Positions 34,330 to 45,580 of a stretch of DNA of 64,000 nucleotides are shown in pieces. How positions within the stretch are numbered: the first letter of the stretch is position 1; each line of letters opens with the position of its first letter. Both the position numbers and the translations under genes were made by a program. The notes under the pieces are model-generated. The model was not told the origin of the DNA. It worked only from the letters and a program-made list of their open reading frames with translations, and made no database searches. The DNA lies in NCBI RefSeq assembly GCF_002127325.2, contig NC_035436.2, positions 82,085,716 through 82,149,715 on the forward strand, written 5' to 3'. This DNA comes from Helianthus annuus (Eukaryota > Streptophyta > Magnoliopsida > Asterales > Asteraceae).

Positions 34330-35935
34330 TAAAATTTTGTATGATGTTAGATATTTTTTTGTTACAGTTTGATTATGAATTTATGATATGGTTTTGAAGG
34401 GGTGTTTAAAATGATTGTTATGGTAATGTATTGGTCCAAGAAAGAGACCGTAAGTTTCTAACACGTGCTGTAAAAGAAGCTTACAAAGAGACCATAAGTT
34501 TCTAACACATGCTGTTATGGTAATGTACTGATCAATGATGGAAGAGAGAAATACAGAAAAGATTATAACATAGTTCCCCGCCATGACTACTGGCTTTGGT
34601 ATAAGTATCTCGTGATATGTTTTGTAAACTGTATGAATTATTTTCTATAAATAAAGAGTATCTATGTTTATTTTACAAAGAGAAAAACATACCCATTTTT
34701 CTACACTTGTAAATTGTATGTTTGTCCATCATCCACATTATCTAATGTTGTGAATGATTCCACCTTTGCACATGGGCATTGTTAGATGATGGGCTGGTTA
34801 TTAGGACCATTATCACTGATTCTAGGAATCTATCATGTCACCCTTGTGATTCGGAGGAGCATGTTGCTATAATAATTTCAGGGAATAAAAAGGTGATAGG
34901 TTAAATGCTCAAACCAAGCTATGATAGTGAACCTTCAGGCCAGAGTACTCAAAACTTATTCATGGTAAAAATGGGCTACTTTCCATGGGATGAAACACTG
35001 ATGTGCAGTCTTGTAAACATGCATGTGTTCTCAAGTCCTTTTTTTTAAATAAATTTTCTAAAAGATATTATTAGTATGTTAAGTAATGTGTTTGATTTAC
35101 ATGAAATAAATAACCAATTTTTTTAATTGGTCGTGTATATATTTTTTAAATTAAAATTATGACATTAGTAACAACAATAGTTTTTTTTTTTCATATTCTA
35201 ACTTCTATCCATTTGAAATTTTGAATAGTTCCAGTAATATTTACATGACATCTCAATCATGTTAAGTAGTATTAACTAGATTTTATTTACGTGGGATTTC
35301 AGATAATATAGATACCGGTAATAATATTGTTCGGTTAAAGTCAGTCTGGTTCGTCACGTTAGCGAGGGAAAACACTAAAAGGCAAAATATGAGAAATAAT
35401 AAAATTAAAGTTGAGTGGTTGTATAGTAAATATAGTAAAAATCAGAGGGTGTAATTAGAGAATCAACTAAAAGACAACTGTTGGCTATTTTAGCTGAGCG
35501 TTGTGTTTTAGTAATTTATAATAATTTATATTCATTAAAAGATTCAATGGGTGTAATGAAACCCGATTCCTTGTACTTTTTCGAATGTATGATTTTTTTA
35601 ATTATTTAATTATTATCTATAAAGCTCATGACGCACTAATGCTACGAATAAAAAAAGCCTACAGAATTAGTAAGTAATATATCACAGGAGGATTGATAAA
35701 CTAATAGAAAACGAGTACCGCGTCACGAATTGTAACCCCGCCGGTTTTGAAGTACTTTAACCAGAAATTTAGATTTTAGTTACGACCCAACTGAACTGAA
35801 CTTTCTCATGCACACCCTTAGAATTACTAACAAGTGTTGTGTTTTTCGTTGCATCGTGAATTTGGTTTTGGTTATGGATCAAAACCGAACCACCCCGTAC
35901 ATAGCCCTAAACTCACCAACCTAAGTGATATGTTT
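34330..35935. other. Helitron 3' noncoding part
   Basis: AT-rich, no coding feature seen. Near 35700-35960 the sequence becomes similar in style to common Helitron 3' ends before the terminal hairpin. Confidence 0.4.
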
Positions 35936-35963
35936 CCCGCCGCATCGCGCGGGTAAATGACTA

Positions 35964-35964
<1 letters not shown>
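35936..35964 (+). terminator. Helitron 3' hairpin and CTAG end
   Basis: Stem CCCGC / GCGGG with an 8-base loop, 7 bases before CTAG. In rolling-circle transposition this signals the end of transfer. Confidence 0.8.

Positions 35965-36008
<44 letters not shown>
35965..36008. repeat. TA microsatellite between Helitron and TIR-A
   Basis: About 20 TA units. Likely the original target tract within LTR-X, expanded or shared by successive insertions. Confidence 0.85.
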
Positions 36009-36012
<4 letters not shown>

Positions 36013-37446
36013 CAGGATTTAGAGAGAACGGTGAAAAGTGTGAGAACGGTGAGAACGATTTTGGTGGTGACATGTGGCATTGATGTTAAATTAAACTAAG
36101 GGGTAATATTGTCAAAAAACCCACTCACATGAACTAGATGTTCAAAATAAAATGCCATAAAAACACCCAATTCAGAAAAACGCCAAACACTCAAAAGCTA
36201 TTTTTTTAAGCTATAATTTACAACAGTTCAAAAAAACCATTTTTTTGAACGCCATAAAACACTCAAAAGCTATTTTTTGAGCTATAATTTACAACAGCTC
36301 AAAAAAACATTTTTTTAATGCCATAAAAAACTATTTTTTTGAACTATAAATTACAACAGCTCAAAAAAACCATTTTTTTGAGCCAGCTCCTAGTTAAAAC
36401 GCCATAACAAAAAAAAAACTATATTTTCAGGGTCCAAAGTGTAACTTATAGTGTGAACAAGTGTAAACAAGTGTAAACAAGTGTTAACACAAGTATTTAA
36501 TTAGTTTTTTTAGCCAGCTCCTAGTTAAAATGCCATAACAAAAAAAGCTATATTTCCAACTTATAGTGTGAACAAGTGTAAACAAGTGTGAACACAAGTA
36601 TTTAATTATTTTCAAGCCAACTCCTAGTTAAAACGCCATAACAAAAAAAACTATATTTTCAGGGTACAAAGTATAACTTATAGTGTGAACAAGTGTAAAC
36701 AAGTGTGAACACAAGAGCTCCCATATATTTTCAGGGTACAAAGTATAACTTATAGTGTGAACAAGTGTGAACACAAGAGCTCCCAGTTAAAATGCCATAA
36801 ATAAAAAAGCTATTTTTTGAGCTATAATTTACAACAGCTCAAAAAACCCATTTTTTTAGCCATCCGCCTAAATTAATATTTTTTTGAGCTCAGAAAATCA
36901 TAATTTGTATCGTAAAAACACCGTAAAACACGTAGTTCAGAAAAACGCCATAAAACACTCAGTTCAGAAAAAACGCCATGAAAATACCTAGTTAAAACGC
37001 CATAAAAACACCTAGTTCAGAAAAATGTCATGAAAATACCTAGTCTAAAACGCCATAAAACACCCAGTTCAGAAAAACGCCATAAAACACCCAGTTCAGA
37101 AAAACGCCATAAAACCCAGTTAATTTTTTTTCGAAAAGTATATCAATAGTATACTCATTGGAAAGATAAAAAAACGCTGAGTTTTATGGTGTAATTTTTT
37201 TCGAAAAATAATCACGTATAAAAAAGTTATTATCATTTAAATATGATGGGGGAAAATGGCATGTGATTAGCATGTTCACCTTTGTTTGGATCTTCCTATT
37301 TTACCCCTCCTGGTAGTTCCAAGACCCCTATTATTTACAAAAATGCCACCGCATCAATCTCAGCCACAAACCACTAAGATCTTGTGGCTGAGAATCGTTA
37401 TCACCGTTCTCACACTTTGAGGCGTTCTCTCTTGATTCTGTTTCTA
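36009..37446. mobile_element. TIR-A: 1.4-kb non-autonomous TIR element
   Basis: ~45-base imperfect inverted ends: AGAGAGAACGGTGAAAAGTG on the left pairs with the inverse of CACTTTGAGGCGTTCTCTC on the right, each followed inward by GTGAGAACGGTGA-type sequence. The interior consists largely of repeats: AAACGCCATAAAACACCCAG-like units, GAGCTATAATTTACAACAGC units and GTGTGAACAAGTGTAAAC units. No transposase. Confidence 0.8.
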
Positions 37447-37782
37447 TATATATAGGGTCGAGTTCATTTCAGAACTCTAAATAACTACAGAACTTTCAGA
37501 ACTCCTAATAAACAATTATTTTCTATATAAGTTTTTGTATTTAGGATCTTTTTATCATCTATTATATGTATTTCTTTGATTACATACATGTTAAAAGTAG
37601 TTTACATATGTATAATTACCAAAATTATATATATGTGTCATAACTAATTACATATATGTAAAAAAAACTAGTTTACATATGTGTAATTATAAAATTACAC
37701 ATAAAAAATGATAAAATTACTCTTAACATGTATGTAATCGTAAAAATACACATAATAAATGATAAAATTATCCCAAACATAA

Positions 37783-37787
37783 AAATA
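37783..37787. repeat. Target site duplication of Copia-2 (left)
   Basis: AAATA, matching 44981-44985. Confidence 0.85.
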
Positions 37788-38232
37788 TGTAGGATCGTAT
37801 TCGGCCCTGTTTGAGTCGATCAGAAGAATTCCTATCCAAAACAAGAGGTGGAAACTAATGCTTTGGTGCGATTACAGCCGCATTCACTTTAATTGTTATT
37901 GAATTGATCACAAACGCGTTTACAAGTCCTGACAACACTTCGGCAGCACTTCGTGGCTCACCGGAAGACAACACTTACAACCCCTTAACTAGTTTCGCTC
38001 CTACAGCCTATATATAGGAGATATGGTTTCGCTCTTATGGACATTACCATATGAGCGAAACTACCATGTACACATAAGCGAAACTATCACCTTGACACAT
38101 AAGCGAAACTAGTCAAGGACACATAAGCGAAACCTCTATCTTATACATATTTCTAGGATTTCGTGCCCTGTTCTAACCTATACAACACTAGACTCGATAT
38201 AAGACGTAGTCGACAAACGTAGTGCACCAACA
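37788..38232 (-). repeat. Copia-2 3' LTR
   Basis: 445 bp, plus-strand ends TGTAGGATCG and GTGCACCAACA. Contains several AAGCGAAAC motifs and a TATATATA box (around 38010), like the other LTR. Confidence 0.92.
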
Positions 38233-38245
38233 AACTCCCCCTCGG
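38233..38245 (-). other. Polypurine tract of Copia-2
   Basis: The element strand reads CCGAGGGGGAGTT immediately before the 3' LTR. Confidence 0.75.
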
Positions 38246-40300
38246 ATGTTGACGGAGTCTTCAGTGTCGAGTCTTCGATTGTCAATCTACAGTCTTTATC
38301 AGTCTTCAATCTTCCTCTGAAATGTTTATCATTGCAAGATTCCTCATTATCTATCCTCATCATCAACAAACTCCTCTCATTTGACTGTTGACACGGTGTC
38401 TTCAGACTCCCCCTCTCAATCTGCTGGGATCGTAGTCTGGAATCCACAGCTTCAAAATTTATCTCAAGATCGTTACCTGGCTCTATTTCAGCACAGGATA
38501 GTCACCTGGCATCCATTTACCTGCACAATATCTACCCACACATAAGTTTATTTAAATATTTAAACCTTTAAACTTTTAGAAACTTTTGCAAGAAACTACA
38601 GAAATGATTTTACATTAAGGATCTTTTACTAGCTCATATCAAGCAATCTTAACAACTTCACATACTCTCTCCCAAACCTTTTCTTCATGTTTAGCACTTG
38701 GAACTTTGAAAATCAGCTTCTCAACACCAGTTGTCGAAAATCTTTTTGAATTTTTCAAAATTTATGCTAAAACACACTAAAATCTTTTTGATTTTCTGAA
38801 CGAAAGTAAATGACACCACTTGTAAACACAATAATGTAGAAATAGAATATTTACAGACAATATTTTTGCGAGTTCGTGCAAAAGGATCATATCATTATGA
38901 GACATATCACCAACACTGTTAAGCTTGATTACATTTTAAGTTCTAAACAATTTACCTAGATTGTCAGTATGTTTGTCCATTTAAATTTTCACACAAAGTT
39001 CAACTGTTTCGAGATACGCAATTAGTGTCTTAATTGCTTAAACTTATTCGCGTGTCTCACTTCTTGAATATACTCCCGTATCCAGATCCCAATATTCAGT
39101 CTTACAGGTGAGTATACCACAACTGATATCTGTAAAGGGGTTATGTGCGAGGGCCGTGAGAGCTCAGATCGATACTTCCGTATACGCAGAGAGATGACGG
39201 CTTCGACTTTCGGTGTGTCCCCTTTAGAGGATCTTTTAATTACAACAGCAGCGACTATCAATTTTATTGTTTCATCAGCTTGCTGAGGGCGAGCTTATAT
39301 TTCAAAGCTTTTTGCAGAAAGCATTATCCGGGGACTAGGTCAGTATTTCCATACAGCAGAAGTCCCGGGATAATACCCCAGATATCACTGAGCATAAAGA
39401 CCTAGTATCTCAAAATAAGGGACCTTTTAAACAAGATTTCAGGGGTTACCTATATATCCAAGAAGTTGTTAACCCACAGAATAAGCAAGTTTGTATTGAG
39501 GTTTACATCTCGTCTCAGTTTACTAAATGTGCGAAAACCTACCGACACATCCACAGTAAGATTGTTTATCACATTTTATCTTTACATTTCTTTAGCATGT
39601 TGTGATAGTCCACTGATGAACTATCATTTCCTCTTTTATGTAAACAAAACTCATTTTTCAATTTTATCATGTTTTTTGCTTTTTCAAATTTTCTAATGTT
39701 TTTGGATTTTTTGAAAATTTCTTACTCCCCCTAAAATTCAAATACATCTAATGAAAATTGAAAACAAACTATACAGAAATGACAACTGATATCGAATTGC
39801 CTCAATTCTTAATCCGCTTGGCATAAACAATCAGAACTCCCCCTCACAACAAACTATTTTCCCATAATGATTTCAAAACACTCAAGTTTGTTTTAATCAG
39901 AATGGTTTTTCCGGAAAATAAGTTTTGTTGATTTTATCACTTGTAAAGTTGGGGCAAGATCATCACTTTGTTTCTTTTTCTTTATAATGAATTGATCCCC
40001 ATATTTAATCACTTGAATATGGATTACATCAAGTTCAACTTAATGACCTTGATTAACCACTTGTAATATCAACCTGGTTCTAAATTTGAATCACTTGTAT
40101 CAATCACAAACATACAACTCAAACCTGTTTTTCAACCAATTACCATCTGTTGATTGAATTCTCAAGGTGCCGATTCCTACTCCTCGCTTACAAACCTGGG
40201 AGTTCCGGCAAGTCCTGCAATACTCTTCAAACACAGATTAAGAATGATGCTGATTCATGATCCACGATTACCAACTTGGGATCTCCGGCAATTCAGGTTT
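38246..40300 (-). other. Copia-2 3' noncoding tail
   Basis: About 2 kb without coding sequence. On the element strand AGGGGGAG recurs near 38408, 39725 and 39836. Conserved segments with Copia-1 include the TCCCCCTAAAAT-containing tract (39723) and the CCACTGATGAACTATCATTT stretch. Near 40160-40295 a ~70-base unit (TACAAACCTGGGAGTTCCGG / TACCAACTTGGGATCTCCGG) is duplicated. Confidence 0.6.
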
Positions 40301-43300
40301 TTACTCTTTGAAAAATATATCCACCCAAGCCTGACCTTCCTTGGGTGTAACAATCTCATTATCTTTTCTTTCAACAGACTTTTGAACACGTCGTTTAGAA
40401 GCATAAAAATCTTTGACACTTTTGGCCTTACCATTGACCATTTGTCCAAAGATGCGTCTCACATTTCCATTGAAAGTTTTTTCAACATCAAATTTCTTCT
40501 TGTCAGAATAAAATTGATTTGAAATTTCAACTTTTCCAACTTTCTTCATAAAATTTTCACACGCAAAGGTGGAAAATTTTCATCGTTCATAGTTGGAACA
40601 GATTTTTCAACCTTTTTCTCAACGCGTGGCTCTTCTGATTTTGTGAAATCAGATTCATCACCAGACTTGTTACCTGAACCTTTCACAACCCATTTTTGAT
40701 TTATTACATTTTATTTTCTTTTCAAAACACTCTTTGAACATTCTCCTTTTTCAAAAGTTGAATTTTCAAAGCCAGTAAACTTTCGGGTTTTCAGTTCAGT
40801 GTTCTCAACAACTTTCTCTTTTAGTTTATCAGAGACTTCCTGTTTTGGTTTGAATGTCTTCGGACAATCCTTCGCAACATGACCAACAGTTTTACACTGA
40901 AAACAGGTTCTCTTTTCAATCTTCTTTGGAGCATCATTCTTCTTCAGCTCTTCTTGCTTCTTTGCAAGGAATTCTTGATTTGTTTGCTTTCTAAATGCTT
41001 GTTCTTTCTCAGCCTCTGATGTTTTTCCTGAAACAAACATAGTTTTTGGTTTATATATTTTTTCATTTTTATAATTTTTTTTTTTTGTGGAACAAAACCT
41101 AATCCTTTCTTTTTGAAATTACGATTATGGTTTGGTTTCTTTTGGAAACTATAACCACAATTGTAACCCATTTTCTTGTTAATTCTTTGTTGTTCTCTTG
41201 AAGTGTATTGTTTAGGTTTTCCAATAAGATTTAAATCTTTTATTTCAGAAATATTAATTTCTGTAATTTTGAAAACCTTTTGAATCATTTCAGATCTGAC
41301 ACTTCTTATTAGAAAAGCATCATCAGAATATAATTTGTCAGAATCTTTCAAAGTATATGCTAGTTTGAATGATTCATCATTCAAATTAGATTTTGATAGC
41401 AAAAATTGTTTGTCATAAACCCGTTTGTCCTTTTTGATTGTTGACTTTGACGCATCAAACTCAGACTTTGACTCGGGTTTGAACGCCATGTTTGACTCCT
41501 CACTGTCATCTTTATCTAACACCTGATTGACCACACTTTTTATCAACTTTGACTCATGATCAGTGTCGGATGACGTGTATGTAACATCGATATTTTCCGG
41601 CAAGTTATCCGATGGCCCAGACTCCCATTGTAAGTTTATTGCCTTTTCGACTCTTTTGGAATTTGGATTTCGAGGTGAATATCCATTTTCGACCGGGGGT
41701 GGACATCTATTGTAGACCACACTTGGTTTCTTACCAGAAATCTTCACTATTTCTTCATCTTTTGTCACGGATTTCTTTTCTTCTGAAGTTTTTACTTCCT
41801 CAAAAGTCTTCAAATTCTCCACAACCAGATAAATCCTGTCAACAACAAAAGTAGAACATGAGTAGCTTTCTAATAGCTTTTTAACTTTCTCAGTTTCTAT
41901 CTTTTGTGTTGCTAACTTCAACTCCAGATCAGCACATTTCTTTATATGAAAATTGGTATCATCAAGTTGTCTCAGGTACGCAATCTTCAGTGTATTCATT
42001 ACCACAGCTTGTTCACCGTTTGAATCAGTATACTTGTTGATTTCTCTGTTCATTGTATCATAGGATTCTTTCAATCTGTTTATATTGTGCAACAACTCAT
42101 TGTTTTGTTTGATTAAAGAATCATAATTCATGCACTTTTCAGGAACTTTGACAGGTTCTGCATCAACTTTGACTTCAAATTCAGGAACCTCTTTGACTTT
42201 TCTGTTTGAACGTAAGAATTCAGCTCTTCTCTTTTTCTCAGCTTCAGCTTCGACTTTTAATCTCTCTTCCTCTTCTTCTTCTTCTTCAAGCTTTCTCCTT
42301 CTTGCTTCAGCAGCTTCCATGACTTTCCTGCATTTTTCAGCACATTTCAAATCGTAAGCATTTGCAATGAAAGCATTAACATTTGAAGTGTTTTTGGACA
42401 TTTCTTTGGCCATAAGTTCTTGATCTGGGCAAAAATTGTCCCAACAGAAACCTTCAGCCAACTTTTCATCATCTTGTTCTGCCAAACACACTTTGCTGTT
42501 TGATGGAAGATACTTATCCCAGGTAAAATTGTCATATTTGCCTAGACATGCTCTTTTTGACCCGTCAATCACATCTCTCCCATGTACAGTTTGTGTCTGA
42601 TGCTGTGCTGGTGGTGTGACTTGATGATAAATCGCCTTTTTGTGATAATCGTTGTTTCCAAAAGGATTCTGGGCACCAGTAGCTTCACGATTTTTGCACT
42701 CCCTCTTGAAATGCCCCTTTTCCCTACAACGAAAACATGTAACTTTAGATTTATCAAAGCCTAAAGTTGAAACATTTGCATCACGAAAATCATCTCGGCA
42801 TGTAATTTGTTTAAACTTCTCAGCTCGTCTCATCACACTAGCCATGCACCATTTAATGTCCATTAATTCCATTTCCTCGGCATCAATTTGATCGTAATCC
42901 TCTTTTGTAAGCATTGGATTACCGATCTTTCCGGCCACAAAACTACTATAAGACTCAAGAACCATTCCCAACAAAGACATTTGATTTTTGGCAACTTCTT
43001 CAGAATAATCTTGATCACTTTCAAGATTTAATACAATATTGCATTGAAGTTTTCTCCCATTCTTTGTTGCAGAGATGTTTGGATCGAATGATGAAAATCT
43101 TATGCTGCTTGATCCTTGGGATGATTTCTTTTCAGATGAATCTTTAACACTAAAAGTTGTTTCAATTTTTGGAGAATGATTTGCTGTTCTAGTAACACCA
43201 CTTTTGTAATACAGGCTGATGTCCTGTTCTCCATCATAGTTCTTCATCCTGGCAATCTTCCTTTGCTCCATCTCTTGAGCTTCCAGGTGCTTGATGAAAT

Positions 43301-43949
43301 CTCCTAGTGTCATATTTTTATAATCTTTTCGATTGGATCTTAGCATCATCAGAAATGTTCCCCATGTTTCATGTGGTAGCGCATCTGCAAGTTTTTCAAT
43401 CAATTCATCAGTATCTTTCTTAATTCCAAGTTTTGTCATATTTCTCACCAAGTTACAATATCTATCAATTATTTGCTTGGTGTTTTCTGATTTTAAACCA
43501 CGGAATAAATCAAATTCTTTCTTCATGAGAAACATTTTGTTTTTGAGCATATCATCACTTCCAACAAATTTTGCTTCCAATTCTGTCCAGATTGAGTAAG
43601 CAGTTCCATCATGTTGAAGCAGTATCAGGATATCTTCTTTTATCGCTTGCTAAAGCAGACTCACCATCAATTTCTCGTCTCGATATTTCTTTTTATCTTC
43701 CGTACTCATTTCTCGAATTGTTAACTGCACTCCATTTGTTATGGGTCTAACATATGGTTCCTCAGTGTGTTCCCACGCATCCAAATGATAAGCTTCAACC
43801 CAATTCCCAAACCGTTCGGACCATGCGTTGTAATCATCAATATCCATGAGTTTAGGCGGTTTCTGAGACGTCCCGGTTTCGTTTTCAAGTAAAGCATTTT
43901 GCGTGATTGCGATAGGACTAGCAAATGCATTATAGAATTCAGTGTCCAT
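40301..43949 (-). pseudogene. Copia-2 gag (broken)
   Basis: Starts at ATG 43949. A 99-codon N-terminal piece is followed by a frame break near 43650, a long 878-codon frame (43580-40944), a slip at an A/T homopolymer near 41080, then 41040-40711 and 40549-40301. Features: capsid region (GTFLMMLRSN, LGDFIKHLEAQEME), first knuckle CFRCREKGHFKREC (~42738-42697), Glu/Arg-rich helix and coiled coil, CPPPV block (~41718), AYTL...KLYSDD block, second knuckle CFQCKTVGHVAKDC (~40905-40864), and a C-terminal block with FNGNVRRIFGQMVNGKAKSV ending WVDIFFKE. Same plan as Copia-1 Gag though diverged. At least three breaks make it a pseudogene. Confidence 0.85.
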
Positions 43950-43969
43950 TGTTCAAAGTTCACAAGTTC

Positions 43970-44310
43970 ACAAATTTCCAAGCTTAGGCGAAGTGTTCCT
44001 TTGAGCGAAACCCTGGATGTAACTATGAGCGAAATCACTGAAATGTCACAAAAGCGGAACCTCAAGTAGTCACTAAGAGCGAAACTACAAGTGTCACAAG
44101 AGTGAAACCACAGAGTCACTGGAGCGAAACTATAATTTGTCTCAATGAGCGAAACCACAAATGTTCCTTGGAGCGAAACCCTCAATTGTCACTAAAAGCG
44201 AAACTACTGAAGTCCAAATGAACGGAACTAACTTGTACGGATGAGTGAAACTAGGTGGTCAGATGAGCGAAACTAGCTGTTATTTTGAGCGAAACCACCT
44301 GATGATGTCA
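43970..44310 (-). repeat. Copia-2 leader with GAGCGAAAC motif array
   Basis: About 14 copies of GAGCGAAAC(C/T) or close variants on the + strand, spaced roughly every 20-28 bases, with different sequence between. The motif also recurs in both LTRs (AAGCGAAAC). Unlike Copia-1, all copies lie in one orientation. Confidence 0.82.
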
Positions 44311-44521
44311 TCTTTTGCACGAGACCGTAAAAGCAAAACCTTGAAAATTCTAAGTTCTAGGTCGATTTTAGCTTTGAAACTTTCAAGGGTTTATTAATAC
44401 ATGATTCCGAGTGCTGTGTGTGAAATTGAGCTGGTTTTATTGTGAAAAATTTTGAAATTTTGAAGAAAGTGTAGAAAATCAGAATAAATGCAACTGAAAT
44501 GGCAAGAACTCTTCCTCCTGA

Positions 44522-44535
44522 GCTCTGATACCACT
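44522..44535 (-). other. Primer binding site of Copia-2
   Basis: The element strand reads AGTGGTATCAGAGC, the same initiator-Met site as in Copia-1, directly after the 5' LTR. Confidence 0.88.
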
Positions 44536-44980
44536 TGTAGGATCGTATTCGGCCCTGTTTGAGTCGATCAGAAGAATTCCTATCCAAAACAAGAGGCGGA
44601 AACTAATGCTTTGGTGCGATTACAGCCGCATTCACTTTAACTATTGTTGAATTGATCACAAACGTGTTTACAAGTCCTGACAACACTTCGGCAGCACTTC
44701 GTGGCTCACCGGAAGACAACACCTACAACCCCTTAACTAGTTTCGCTCCAACAGCCTATATATAGGAGATATGGTTTCGCTCTTATGGACATTACCATAT
44801 GAGCAAAACTACCATGTTCACATAAGTGAAGCTATCACCTTGACACATAAGCGAAACTAGTCAAGGACACATAAGCGAAACCTCTATCTTATACATATTT
44901 CAAGGATTTCGTGCCCTATTCTAACCTATACAACACTAGACTCGATATAAGACGTAGTCGACAAACGTAGTGCACCAACA
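44536..44980 (-). repeat. Copia-2 5' LTR
   Basis: 445 bp, about 97% identical to 37788-38232 by visual comparison. Followed by AAATA. Confidence 0.92.
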
Positions 44981-44985
44981 AAATA
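44981..44985. repeat. Target site duplication of Copia-2 (right)
   Basis: AAATA, matching 37783-37787. Confidence 0.85.
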
Positions 44986-45057
44986 TATAAATAAAAAGAT
45001 TGTTTGTTAGGAGTTCTGCGAGTTCTGTAAATATTTATGGTTCTGAAATGATCCTGG

Positions 45058-45060
<3 letters not shown>

Positions 45061-45102
<42 letters not shown>
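45061..45102. repeat. TA microsatellite between TIR-B and TIR-C
   Basis: About 21 TA units. Confidence 0.85.
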
Positions 45103-45106
<4 letters not shown>

Positions 45107-45520
45107 TGGGCTATATAGAAAACCCTAAAAATTTAAGAAACCCGGGAAACTCAAAGCTCCCGACTTTTTTTTTTTTTTTTTGAAAAAATTAACACATGTA
45201 ATATACATGTTTTTAAGAGTTTTGGGCCAAAAAAGTCAAAAAAGCGCCGAAGGGGTTTTTTAAAAAAAAACAAATTTCAGCAACTTTCAGCATTTAAAAA
45301 AAAGCGCCGAAGGGTTTTTTTTGTCTAACACATGTAATATACATGTTGCTGGAACTTGTTTATTTTTAAAAAAAAATGTACTCGGCGCTTTTTTGTTTTT
45401 TTGGCCCAAAACTCTTAAAAACATGTATATTACATGTGTTATTTTTTTCAAAAAAAAAAGTCGGGAGCTTTGAGTTTCCAGAATTTCTTAAAATTTTTAG
45501 GGTTTTTTGTCTAGCATTAG

Positions 45521-45522
<2 letters not shown>
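45103..45522. mobile_element. TIR-C: palindromic ~420-bp MITE
   Basis: Nearly the whole element folds on itself: AAACTCAAAGCTCCCGAC at the left pairs with GTCGGGAGCTTTGAGTTT at the right, and ACATGTAATATACATG and AGTTTTGGGCC blocks are mirrored inside. Ends GGGTTGGGCTATAT / AGCATTAGCC are weaker. No coding function; transcription through it would give a long hairpin RNA. Confidence 0.85.
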
Positions 45523-45568
<46 letters not shown>

Positions 45569-45580
45569 CACACACACACA
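45523..45580. repeat. TA then CA microsatellite
   Basis: TA repeats followed by about ten CA units, resuming LTR-X sequence. The related solo LTR has its TA tract at the matching place (56660-56716). Confidence 0.8.

Larger units (their letters stand above)
29340..35964 (+). mobile_element. Non-autonomous Helitron with host-gene fragments
   Basis: The 5' end is TCTATACTATATATAA preceded by A; the 3' end is a hairpin (CCCGC 35936-35940 paired with GCGGG 35949-35953), then TAAATGA and CTAG at 35961-35964, followed by T. These are Helitron termini in an A/T target with no duplication. 6625 bp. I find no Rep or helicase coding sequence, so it would depend on another Helitron. Its interior contains exon-like pieces of several unrelated host genes, most keeping splice sites in + orientation. 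Start and end were picked by terminal motifs, without a second copy. Confidence 0.8.
37788..44980 (-). mobile_element. Copia-2: pol-less Copia element
   Basis: A 7.2-kb minus-strand element. Element order: 5' LTR 44536-44980, PBS, leader array, broken gag 43949-40301, tail, PPT, 3' LTR 37788-38232. Its TSD is perfect. The two 445-bp LTRs differ at about 13 positions by eye, so it is older than Copia-1. No protease, integrase, RT or RNase H is present between gag and the 3' LTR. It shares the LTR termini, PBS, Gag plan and tail segments of Copia-1. Confidence 0.92.
37455..45060. mobile_element. TIR-B: short TIR element, split by Copia-2
   Basis: Left end GGGTCGAGTTCATTTCAGAA and right end TTCTGAAATGATCCTGGCCC are inverted repeats extending about 60 bases (ACAGAACT, CAGAACTCCTAA blocks on both sides). 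Without the 7.2-kb Copia-2 insertion it would be about 410 bp, a MITE-sized element flanked by TA tracts. Confidence 0.8.
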
